Source of the DNA: Sipunculus nudus
Lineage: Eukaryota; Annelida; Sipuncula; Golfingiida; Sipunculidae
Length of the DNA stretch: 64,000 bases
Direction: 5' to 3'
Assembly (NCBI GenBank): GCA_026874595.1
Contig: CM049306.1
Span: 41,538,019-41,602,018, forward strand
The translations under genes and the position numbers were made by a program. Every line of letters starts with the position of its first letter. The first letter of the stretch is position 1. Below, one piece after another: positions 24,001 to 33,900 of the stretch. The notes below the pieces were generated by a model that searched no databases, had not been told where the DNA came from, and saw only the letters and a list, made by a program, of their open reading frames with translations.

Positions 24001-25882
24001 GGAACCCGGCTGTTAAGTTTCAGAGTACATGTTCCATTGATATCGAACTCTTCCCTTTTGATACTCAAGAATGTCATCTTAAATTGGGAGCGTGGACGCA
24101 CGATGCCCTCGCTGTGGACGTGAGACACGTGCGCCACACTGACGGTTCTTGCGCCCTTGGGGAAGTCATCATGAGCGGCGTGGACACCAACGAGTACCAA
24201 AATAACACAGAGTGGGACCTTTTACCAACTAAAGCCCGTTATTACATCACCAGCTATCCTAGTGGTGGACACTATGGGCACTTGGAGTTCAATTTAACCA
24301 TCTCTAGAAAGAAGCTGTTTAACGTAATCACTGTGATAATCCCGTGTGTGGCCATTTGTTCGACCACCTTAATGGTGTTTTACCTGCCCACTGAGTGCTG
24401 TGAGAAAATCACCCTGTGTACCACCATGTTGACCTGCTTGACCTTTTTCCTCAACATGGTATTTGATATCAGTCCGCCGACTTCCAAAGCCACACCGTTG
24501 ATAGGGAAGTACCTCCTTTTCATTATGTGTATTCTGGTGTTAACAACGTTTATGACGGTTCTGGTGCTAAATGTGCATTTTCGAACTCCGGCCACCCACA
24601 CTATGTCTCCAATGACACGGAGAATTTTTCTACACTTTTTACCCAAGGTTCTTCTCATGAGACCCCCGATGAAGGAGCAGAAGTTGAAGGTTCCGGCCAC
24701 CGTGAATGGTGTAGTTATGAGGAATTTCTTCCGTAGCCATAGACAGTTCAGCTCTGATATGGGCGGAATAGATGGCTATACTGATGGGGCACCCGGACGA
24801 CGTAAATTATTTGGTTATCGTTTCTCTGGAAAGATATCGGCCCCCGCTCGCCACGCGATGGACGGTTTGGACGTGGTTGCTAAGCACATGCGTGAAGCGG
24901 ACTCGGAAAAGAAGGTCAGATGTCATGCAATCATAGACAGCCTGCTCAGAAAATAAGAAATACAAATAAATAGTATGAGTAAATATAAGTAATCTCTGTT
25001 ACAAAACTAAAAAAACTATTGCAAATAGCAATTTAACCATTTTGGATAAATCATGTTATAAAGATTTTCATTAAAATACGGACTTCTTTATTTTCTGCAA
25101 AGACCTGTCAAAGTTACCAAATCGGAAATACAAAAGTTGAAGCAACTGGGTCCATAGATCTTGTTTCAAGGGGGAAATGTCCCCCTCACTCTTTAGGGAA
25201 TAAAATGCATAATTTTTAACATAGCAACGTTGAGGTATTTTTTTTTATTCATATAGACAGTTTACTGCAGTTGGTCTGCAGTTTTGCATCTCATATTGAG
25301 AATAATATAAGAAATTGTATGCTTCAATTGCACAACTGAATAGTCATAAATGTTAGCATATATTGAATGTTTTATTAATATGTAAATGTAGGTCATTTAA
25401 ATTAAATTTAAATTATGAAAATAAAATGTTGACAATTTAGCAATCATTTGCTTTTTTAAACGAAATATGTACTCAGTATTATGTGGTGGGAGAGGGAAAA
25501 TTATGATCTTCTTGGAGGGTAAAGTTAGTCCGCTTTGTTATTACATGGACTTGTTCTGGGTTGGTTTGAATGGTTCCTTTAAGTTGGGCATCTGTCCGTC
25601 CTCCAGTTGACTGTCTCCATCACATTTTTCCCGCAAACAAAGCCCATGACTTGATGTGTCATCTTTTTATGATATATGTCTGTATGTCTCTTGTTGCAGA
25701 CCAAGGAGGACTGGCAGTATATCGGGCGGGTCCTGGATCGCTTCTTCCTCTGGATATTTACGGCGGTATCTGTGGTGGCGACAGCTAGCTTATTCATAGC
25801 CGGGGAAATCCAAAATGAACTTTCTAAAGGGCTAACAGATAAGACAACCAAATGGACCTATTGTTACCCGGATGTGAATTGA
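20869..25882 (+). CDS. Receptor gene A: nicotinic-type Cys-loop channel subunit, non-alpha
   Basis: Joined exons 20869-21090, 21531-21575, 23195-23304, 23933-24914 and 25700-25882 give 513 aa. It is a plasma-membrane subunit of a pentameric ligand-gated ion channel. A signal peptide (about 1-28) precedes the extracellular domain: loop-[13 protein letters not shown] (117-128), Cys-loop C159/C173 with FPFD, and loop-B GAWTHD. Loop C reads [12 protein letters not shown] (234-245), so the vicinal Cys pair of alpha subunits is absent. M1 has the family Pro-Cys (263-264). M2 has E283 at -1', T293 at 9' and D304 at 20'. M3, a loop of about 100 residues and M4 (ETW-type DWQY...DRFFLW) follow. The loop-D Trp is Gln86. 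It is most like gene B: 5 differences over the 40 residues from E283. It probably needs an alpha-type partner to form a conventional site. Length and exon phases fit an intact gene. Confidence 0.92.
21091..21530 (+). other. Gene A intron 1, TTATA-rich
   Basis: The intron starts with about 240 bp of degenerate TTATAT/ATTTTA repeats and no GC content, then ordinary sequence to the ATAACAG acceptor. Confidence 0.7.
21531..21575 (+). CDS. Gene A exon 2 (45 bp, loop D)
   Basis: Fifteen codons, [15 protein letters not shown], between ATAACAG and GTAACA. This 45-bp exon is a classic nAChR exon. The residue normally Trp (loop D) is Gln at its twelfth position. Confidence 0.9.
21576..23194 (+). other. 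Gene A intron 2 with compound microsatellites
   Basis: It contains (GT)n running into G13 at 21812-21848 and (CT)n running into (CA)n at about 22803-22851. The open frames at 22278-22469 and 22660-22854 lie wholly in the intron and show no domain. Confidence 0.75.
23195..23304 (+). CDS. Gene A exon 3 (110 bp, loop A)
   Basis: It encodes [14 protein letters not shown] through WIPDIVLYN and ends two bases into the next codon at AACAG|GTAAAA. The length of 110 bp is the ancestral nAChR exon length. Confidence 0.92.
23305..23932 (+). other. Gene A intron 3 with T11-G19 tract
   Basis: GGGGCGGATT followed by T and then G19 (23494-23512), with CCCCTTAAAATGATTCTGGACCCC further on, fits the dispersed 'GGCGGATCCAGGGGG' repeat family also seen at 50485-50525. 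Confidence 0.6.
23933..24914 (+). CDS. Gene A exon 4: Cys-loop, M1-M3, cytoplasmic loop
   Basis: 982 bp, entered after TTTTTTTATTTTTTAG and closing the split Ser126 codon. It holds everything from SADATFG to EADSEKK. The donor is AAG|GTCAGA. The frame stays open 13 codons into the intron, so intron retention would give a subunit without M4. Confidence 0.92.
25700..25882 (+). CDS. Gene A exon 5: M4 and C-terminus
   Basis: It enters after TTGTTGCAG with [18 protein letters not shown], spans M4 ([17 protein letters not shown]) and ends in a 27-residue extracellular tail finishing YPDVN. Confidence 0.9.
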   Translation, partial: TKEDWQYIGRVLDRFFLWIFTAVSVVATASLFIAGEIQNELSKGLTDKTTKWTYCYPDVN

Positions 25883-28160
25883 CTTCATTGTTCACGCGTT
25901 CAAAACATTCAACTGGATCCCATCGGTTTACAAGTACTCTCTCGAATTTAATTCATGTTTCTTCCCGATCTGTTTTTGGACAGAGTTCAGAAAAGAAATA
26001 ACGGACCGACATGTAACAGACCAATGCTTTATTTACAACATAGGAACTTGATTAAATGCAGATCGATGTACAGTAAGTTAATGGTAATACCATTATCAAT
26101 ATTATTTCCGTGACTGACTTACATCAGGAGAGGACATATATATTGGTTGACAGTTAAATCATTAAATCATCAATGGAATGATGTATTTTTAATTTTGCTT
26201 TTTTTTTTTTAATCAATTTCATGATTCCAGTGTAAATATATTGTACTTTAATTTCATTAAGAATATTAATATTGTTCTATATTAACACCTTCATATTGCA
26301 GTAGTGCAGCTTTCTCTAAAGGGTGTAATATTTATATTACTATGGTTAAATTCAACAAAAAAATAATACCGTAAGCCTTTCTAACCACATTCACCTGATG
26401 ATCGGGTCGCTTCCCGTGAAACGGACTGTTGTGAATTTACAGTGTTGTTTTTCCTCAGCGTTTTCCCGCTCTGGCCTAGTCTATAGGCCATAGAGCACTT
26501 TACAACGGAGGGTTACTCTACCTTCTACATATATATGTATACATATATACCGCATAAGCTTTGCCTTATTATTTATTTACTACATGCAGGGTGCTATGAT
26601 GAGTCTAATGACGTCATATGACGGAATTTTTAATTAGACTACTTTCAATCAATATTGAAAAAGACATTTCAATTAATATTTTTATATTCATGAGATACCG
26701 ATAGGTATGTAATATTTCCATTAGTTTCAGTTTCAGTACCTCTGCCCGAATAATCTTTTTTCAAGTTTATTCCTTCAGCTGCTACACACATTGCAGTTTT
26801 ACCAAAGGAGGCAATGTGGTCATTTATGATAATTTAAATAAGTATGAAACAAACATATTAACTTTGCGACGCGGGAAATTTTTGTTGACATGTTTAAAAA
26901 AGCTTCAGAAAACGTTATTTCAAGTTGCTATATATTCTTTATAATTCAAGTGGCTATATAATATAATTCCTTTATCAAAGAGAGATGTACGTGTGACATA
27001 ACAAATATGTTAATTACAAATACCATAATGACGCCAACGCAGTATTTCGTAAAAAAAATATCAAGTTCAAGACCGTCAGCATAGTCCTTCAAAGATATTT
27101 TGCAACGCCGGCTCAGTCATATTATGTTTTTAATTCATAAATGGGAGATTATTATTTGATGTCAGTTAATCGCCACACTTGATCCATGGCCCATGCGAAT
27201 ATGATAAAACGATAAACATGATTACATGACGTTACCTAACACGTTACAAATACTACCTTCTTTTTTTGGCAAATGGTATGTTTTTTTTTCTAATCAGTTA
27301 ATCAGTCACTATTAGATGTATACCGGAAGAGATAATTTTGTGGTTCATGAACGTTCAGTGTCTGTTATAAAAAAATAACTCTAATGAATTCTATTGCATT
27401 TTTATTGAAAATAAAGGCTATGTTGTTGTTGTTTCTAACAAAAGTTAGTTCTTTCTTTAATTCAAATGAAACTAATTATATTAACTCTTTTCTAATTTCG
27501 TGATTTATTGGGAGATCGATAACCATATTCTACTCATGCATAATGTATGGGACAGCAAAATGTACGTTTAAAAGAACGTGGTACACATACATGCAATATA
27601 CATATAAATTATAATTGCAAGCTGGAAGTGTCTATCTCAGCATATCTGATAATCCTTGTGTTTGGCTACTTATTTTGTTGAGCTGCTGTCTTTGAATTTA
27701 TAAGAACGTTCTTTATCGGCACATCTCCGTGGTCAGTCGGAGCTATTATCATATATTTATAAGGTAGCCTTACGTTAGTCTTTTATAACTCCGTTTCTTT
27801 ATCCTAATGACATTTTGTAAAACTTGAAATATGAGCAAAATTAACAACGGAAACACACCTAAGCTCTAGGATGCTGAAGAGATCTAAGTTAACGTAAAAC
27901 GTTAACCATAAAAGTCCTGTATTAGGGTCCCACGTTTACCAGTTTCTCAAAATGGCGGCCTTGTGGCCATATTGGATTCCAGACTGGTCTGAAAAATGTC
28001 ACCACAAATAATCTAACGGGGAACAATCTTTAACAAATCATGACATTATCTAAACAGTAGTTGCGAAAGGTTTTTAAACTATTTGCCTAGCAGTCAAATT
28101 GAGTTAAAGGGAGTCTAAAATTTGGAAGCACACAACCCCCTCATAGGTGTCAATATTCTG
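25883..28160. other. 3' flank of gene A and spacer
   Basis: AT-rich and without coding signal. The gene A 3' UTR must begin here; I found no AATAAA close to the stop codon, the first clear one being near 27409. CCATATTGGATTCCAGAC-type sequence near 27965 is an outlying copy of the repeat that follows. Confidence 0.5.
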
Positions 28161-28645
28161 TTAACTTTCCGCAAAGATATTCACTGATGATGTTAAGGCG
28201 GCCATACTGGACAGGTCTGTAAGAGCCCTCATAGGCACCATTCCTCCCTGTGATTTAAGAAAGATCAAGCATATTCTCTTTGAGATATTGCGCGGGAAAA
28301 AATTCACCGCGTGCTTTTGTGACCATATTGGAATTCGGACAGTCATCCTAATCAATTTGAGAAAGATTAAACATATTCTGCTTGCGATAATGCGCGTGAA
28401 AGAAAATCAACTAATGTGCTCTGATGGCCATATTGGATTTCAAGCGGGTCTATATTTCGATAGGGCTGGCGATCCCATATGCATCAATCATCCCTGTAAA
28501 TTTGGGAAAGATCAAATGTATTCTGTTTGAGATAATGCGCGAAAGAAAACGTCACTTACGGACGGACACCATGACGGACGGAAGGACGGCCCGACGCACA
28601 GACAAACCGTTCACTATAGGGCACCCTAATATATATTATTCATTC
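28161..28645. repeat. Dispersed repeat, GGCCATATTGGA units with GACGGACGG tail
   Basis: Three diverged units of about 115-125 bp. Each carries (G)GCCATA(C/T)TGGA, then a TGTAAATTTGGGAAAGATCAA-like core, ATATTCTGTTTGAGATAATG and GCGCGAAAGAAAA. It closes with GACGGACACCATGACGGACG and ACTATAGGGCACCC. The layout is typical of abundant molluscan non-autonomous repeats. The two open frames across it are by-products. Confidence 0.75.
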
Positions 28646-29890
28646 CATCACATCCATATTCCACCCCATCGATAAAAGTCGATTAAACAGTTGCAGATTT
28701 TATGACTTCCCATAATTATGCACCCAATGGATACTCGTGTAAAGAAACTTTGCATAATAGCTAATAGGGAAAAAAATTCTGAGAGCGGAAAGCTTTAAAC
28801 TTTGGATTAAATGGTGAATTACTTTATGCCTTATCCATTCGTCATTCCTCTGTGAGATTATCTATTAAATTTATTGCAAATTACGGGTGGATAGGGGAAG
28901 TCCAATATAAAACACGTCTTATGTGAAGACAGCTTATCAGTCGGTTGACATATTTGCCGGACAGATATATTTAAGGCAGTGCATGATCAGTTGGAAAACA
29001 AATCCGCAAATATCGTTTAAGATTGTGTTATTATTAACAACCGGCAGATGGCGTTGAGTTACCTTTCTCCTGGAAATTTTCAGTAAATGTGAACTAAGAT
29101 ACATTTACCTCCGCCAGGTGGCGAGTTTGTATATTTTTCCCTGTCAAAAATTTTTTTTTTTCCTTGTTTTTTTTTTTTGGGTTGGTTATTTGTAAATAAG
29201 GAATGTTACTCAGATTATTAAATATGAACTCATTTTGATGATCTTTGTGGAAGGTAAGGGTACCACCAAATGGTCAACCCATTAAAAATTTGAGTTAAAC
29301 TGGACCATATATTATGTTTTTAACATAAAGAGTCCTTTTCATCGTTAGGGCATTTCTTTATCCTACCTGAAGGAAGGGGTTAATCATAGTTAAAGTTATA
29401 ACTGGCGTTCACCTGGACACCGTGTATCAATAGTAAACCGTGACACCGTGTAGAACGCTGCAGAGTTGGATCAGTATCCTGGCGCAGGTATTCGTGTAGC
29501 CTTAAGTTAGTTTTATTTTGTCCTAACAAAGACTTTCCGTCTGCTGAAAAGAATCTGTAGGACGGCATCTGCAGAAAAAAAGGACGAGGGTTTAGACGTT
29601 TATACACATTAAATAAAGTGTAAACGCGTACCTACGTTAAATACAACATTAAATTTAAACTTAAAATTGAGATTTATGATCCGATATCATGGCCGATGTC
29701 TCTTTCGGCTTTTCACTTTCCTTTCAGGTCCTTCGAGTCTGTTAATTAAACTTCTTGTTGCTTTTCTCGGCTCCCTGGAGAGCATACGCTAAAAAACCCA
29801 ACACGATTATCTATTTTACACCTGCCTATCACAAGTGATAGGCTCATTTAATCCTAGCTGTGTGAAGCGGTATGTCTGTACGTGTGTGCG

Positions 29891-29943
<53 letters not shown>

Positions 29944-30801
29944 AAGAGAGAGCAGGACAATTGCATCACTGCCCTCATGTTAACTTCGAAATTTTCATGG
30001 TTAAGGGATGGGAGAACATTTTACACTGCCTGTTTCGGCACAGACTTAATTTGCTCTTGACGTTCGGTTTACAGATAAGTTTCTATCACCAAAAGGGTAA
30101 AAATTGGTTTAAATAATCTCCTGAGACATATTTTCATTACTCTTTATTTCTCCCCTTCCCCTCTTAACGCACACTCCACGTGCCAAGTATGTTGTTTGTT
30201 ATTTGCTAGAAAACATTACAGCTCAGTATACAGTCAGCTTTTGAGCGTGCTGGGCCAGTGCTTGTGCGAGCTGCGTGAATCCCTGTGATGTTATGGCCTC
30301 ATACCTGGCAGTCCGCCCCTCACCCCTCCCTGGAAGGATGGTGCCCACCAGGTGCTTCCAGAGGTGCACAGCTGTTCCCGCGCGCTGATCCACCGGGATC
30401 ATTATAAACGCCACAGTTCATGAGTTTCCCGGGCGGCACGTGTATTATTTGTAGATCTCGGAGCATCTTTCGAGGGCGAGCAGCCAGGAGATTTACACAA
30501 CCAGATTTACTAACCCTCGTAACAAAATCCCCCAGTGCTTTTTCCCCTCGCAGGTAGTAGGTTTGGTTACATGTCATTCAACAGCTGCCGGTGCATTTTT
30601 TTTCTTGAGCTTCCGCTGAACGGAAATATTTTGGCGACGAGTGTTGGATGCGTACTTTAACTAAAGCAAAGAACAACACTGAAAGCTGATCAGTGACTTA
30701 TATCTGACATAATAAGGCTATAATGACATAACATGGACTTCACTGAGAATTTCGCTGGTTCTGGTTAATGCCTGCACGGAATATAATTATTGAAAAAAAA
30801 C
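28646..30801. other. Spacer and 5' flank of receptor gene B
   Basis: No gene seen. A (GA)n tract of about 55 bp occupies 29895-29949. From 30230 to 30580 the sequence is clearly GC-richer than its surroundings, with an E-box CACGTG at 30437-30442 and TATAAA at 30403-30408. This may be the gene B promoter or leader, about 400 bp before the start codon. The minus-strand frames in this patch look accidental. Confidence 0.4.
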
Positions 30802-30999
30802 ATGTTATTCCTGTTGTTGCCAGTTCTGTTGTTGCTAGGTCACGTGGATCATGTGACCGGAAACACAGACGCTAAGCGTCTGTACGAGGACCTGTTACAC
30901 AACAGTGGTTACACTAAACATGCTCGTCCAAGAGCGAAGAAAAATGAATCTCGAACTATTGTCAAGCTGGGCCTCAGTCTGTCCCAGATTATCCACGTG
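30802..30999 (+). CDS. Gene B exon 1: signal peptide and N-terminus
   Basis: Sixty-six codons ending LSQIIHV, donor GTG|GTAGGT. It shares the motif [16 protein letters not shown] with gene A. Confidence 0.87.
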
Positions 31000-33900
31000 G
31001 TAGGTTCTCTTTTAATATTATGATTATAAATTTTCGACAATCAAATCAAACTCTGTTTAGATTTTAATTAATTGAAACATGAGTCATTCTTATTAACGTT
31101 TGCTTTGCTGTCAGGAAGGCTTCTTTTTATATCCCGCATGGTTAATTAAGCCCAAACGGAGGATTTGAATATCGGGAGTGCTGGATTTATTTATGTATCG
31201 GAATTTGGGTCTCTTTGTGCGTGTGTGTGTGTGTGTGTGTGTGGACGGGGGGGGGGGGATTTCTTACGTTCCGAAAAAGCAAAACGAACGAAAAATCTGC
31301 CATATTCCTAAACAAATGTTTGCAATAAGTCTCCGATACAGCAGATTATTTTTTTTTTTCAGAACTGGCCTCTGATAACTATAGTGGCTTCAGGTGACAG
31401 ATCTACGTCTGATATATATATATTTCTCATCTTGACCGAATTGAGAAGATTGTTGTATCGTATTTTATCTTATTAGGTCATTCGCGCTCAATATTTTTTT
31501 TCGAAGCGGTTTGCTGTTTTAAACAGCTTGTTCCCTTAGAAACATTTTATTAATAACTTGCTAGCACTCAGATTTGAAGGTCATGGTCGTACAGCCTCTA
31601 GAATATCAAAATAGTGAAAATTGTTAGAAAAGACATACTTCTGCCTTAGAATTGTGTTTAAAGAATTGTGTTTGAAAAATTGTGTATGAAGAATTGTGTA
31701 TGAAGTCGTGTGCTGAAGACGTGCATCTGATAGTACATCAGTGTCCTTGACCTTTTCTTCTTTCCTTGTTTGCGCTATATCTCGGAAACAATATAAAAGC
31801 TTACCTTTTGTCAGAGTAATAGCCAAAAGTTAACGATATGTACCTTTTATATATTTGTTTCCTTTACCACTTTTTTTTAGCCCTAACCTCGGTCTCCTTT
31901 TTTCGCGTTTATTTTCGCTCAATATTTTTCGACTTGAATTGCTTCAAGGGACAGCTTTTCCACTTAGGAATATTTCAATAGGCAGGGGCATCAATATAAA
32001 GGGGGATAGTTATAAATTGGTTCTATTTCGTATAAATATTATATATCTTTTCGAAGTAACCGATAAATATAATATTAATTAAAATATAATGTTAAAAAAA
32101 GCTTATACTTAATAAAAGGTATATATATATATTTATATATATAAATATATATATATATTTATATATATATATATATATATGTTTATAAATAATTGTCCAA
32201 ATTTTGATTACCCTCCAACTCCCCCCCCCTCCCCACTCACAACCCTTGGGGGATAATCAATAATCACTCGCTAGCACCTAGTTTTGAAATTCTAAGTCGT
32301 TTCCCTTCCGAAGTTAAAATGTTGAATATTGTCATTCGGCGATCTTGTTTGCGATCTTAAATACACCTTCAGGGAGTTGCAATTGTATATGAGTATTAGG
32401 CCGTATCCGCACTTGGTTGCATCTAAACCGGTTCACACTAAACCGGTTTACTTTAGTCTCGAAGTAGTCCGCTTTGCGTCCGCACTGTAGTTCGCTTCAC
32501 AAATGCCTAAACCGGTTTAGGCATTTGTGAAGCGAACTACAGTGCGGACGCAAAGCGGACTACTTCGAGGCTAAAGTAAACCGGTTTAGTATAAACCGGT
32601 TTAAATGCGTACCAAGTGCGGATACAGTGCCTGATTCTAAGAATGTTACCCCTCAAGTTCATAGGTCATTCCAAAACAGCATTATTGAAGCTGTAGGTGT
32701 TTACAATTCGCCGATTTACTGCAGTCTACTGTCACAGTGTACCGTAAAAATTTGCCGTTTCCACTACGGACAGTGTGGCACTTTTGATAATAATTTATTC
32801 TGGGAAACTGTCATTTTCCTTAAAATCTTTCTTCAATGAAGTTTCATGTAATCAATGGTTATTTATATTTCTTGCATTCTTTTACATTTATTTTATAAAT
32901 TATGGGCATGGAAAATATGTCCGATATATTTAACTGAAATCTGAAACATAAACATGATCGCAATATAAGAATCAGCAAAAAAAAAACAAAAAAAAAAAAC
33001 AGTATATCACACGGGCTTAAATATTTACGGTTATTCAAGACAAGTATTAAATAAATTAAAATAATTTTATTATTTGTGTATATCATATTTGTTTCTCTTT
33101 TCATGTACAGGACGAGAAAAATGAAATGTTCACAATCAACGTTCGGCTCAAGCAGGTGAGGTACAACGGGGGGGGTATCTATTTTTGGGAATAACTCTGG
33201 TGATAAATTAAAAATAAATTAAATTTTTCCCAGAATGCTGAATTGTCGCCTGCATTAATTCAAGATTTAGAAGGTAGGGTTACGTAAAACTGCTGGTAAA
33301 GTGACACTGAGGTCACATGTATGAAATGTAACCTTCTTCGGGTTGTTGAACTTCGAACTCCCTAAGGCTGGTTTCACTAATATTCGCAATTTAAAAGCTA
33401 AATCTACATAAGTATTCGATAATTGCTTATGTAATAATATTTTACTGGAGAAGTATGGACCTTCACATATCTTCAAGGATTGTTGATTGTTCTAATATCG
33501 ATGATTATAAAATCTGTCTAAAATAGGAAACTGGTGTAATCTCTGTTTGTCTTTCATTCTCTCAAGTTATCAGCAACACAAACGCACACATATGTATGTA
33601 TGTTTGCTGATGAGCACTTGTTTTGACAGCAATGGGAAGACTACGTCCTGACGTGGGACCCGTCAGAGTACGGTAACATAAGCCGTATATTCGTACCTTC
33701 CACCGACATATGGATCCCAGATATAGTGCTCTACAACAGGTAACCGTCAGAACATCTCGTAATGTCACGGTCTGAGCATCTGTCAGTAGAAAGATGAGCA
33801 AAATTATCAACATATACAGTGACTGTATATAGACCTTTCAAATCATGATTTTTAAATACCTGGGTGTTTCAATTATTTGTTATTTAATTTGCCGCCATAT

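Larger units (their letters stand above)
31000..33110 (+). other. Gene B intron 1
   Basis: 2.1 kb. It holds (GT)n plus G12 at 31218-31258, an AT microsatellite at 32119-32180 and the foldback element at 32402-32625. No embedded gene seen. Confidence 0.8.

Noticed and set aside
24380-24700. Minus-strand frames opposite receptor exon 4 (also 34685-34921 and 46606-46881)
   Set aside because: They are antisense shadows of conserved M1-M3 coding sequence at the same place in all three genes.
20869-25882. Gene A as a pseudogene because it lacks the vicinal cysteines
   Set aside because: All five exons are open, in phase and flanked by good splice sites, and all channel landmarks are present; non-alpha subunits naturally lack the pair.
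29835-30116. 93-codon frame with an Arg-Glu run
   Set aside because: Produced by the (GA)n tract; flanks are not protein-like.
30790-30801. Gene B start at 30790
   Set aside because: The codon there is TTG; the first ATG in frame is 30802, directly at the signal peptide.
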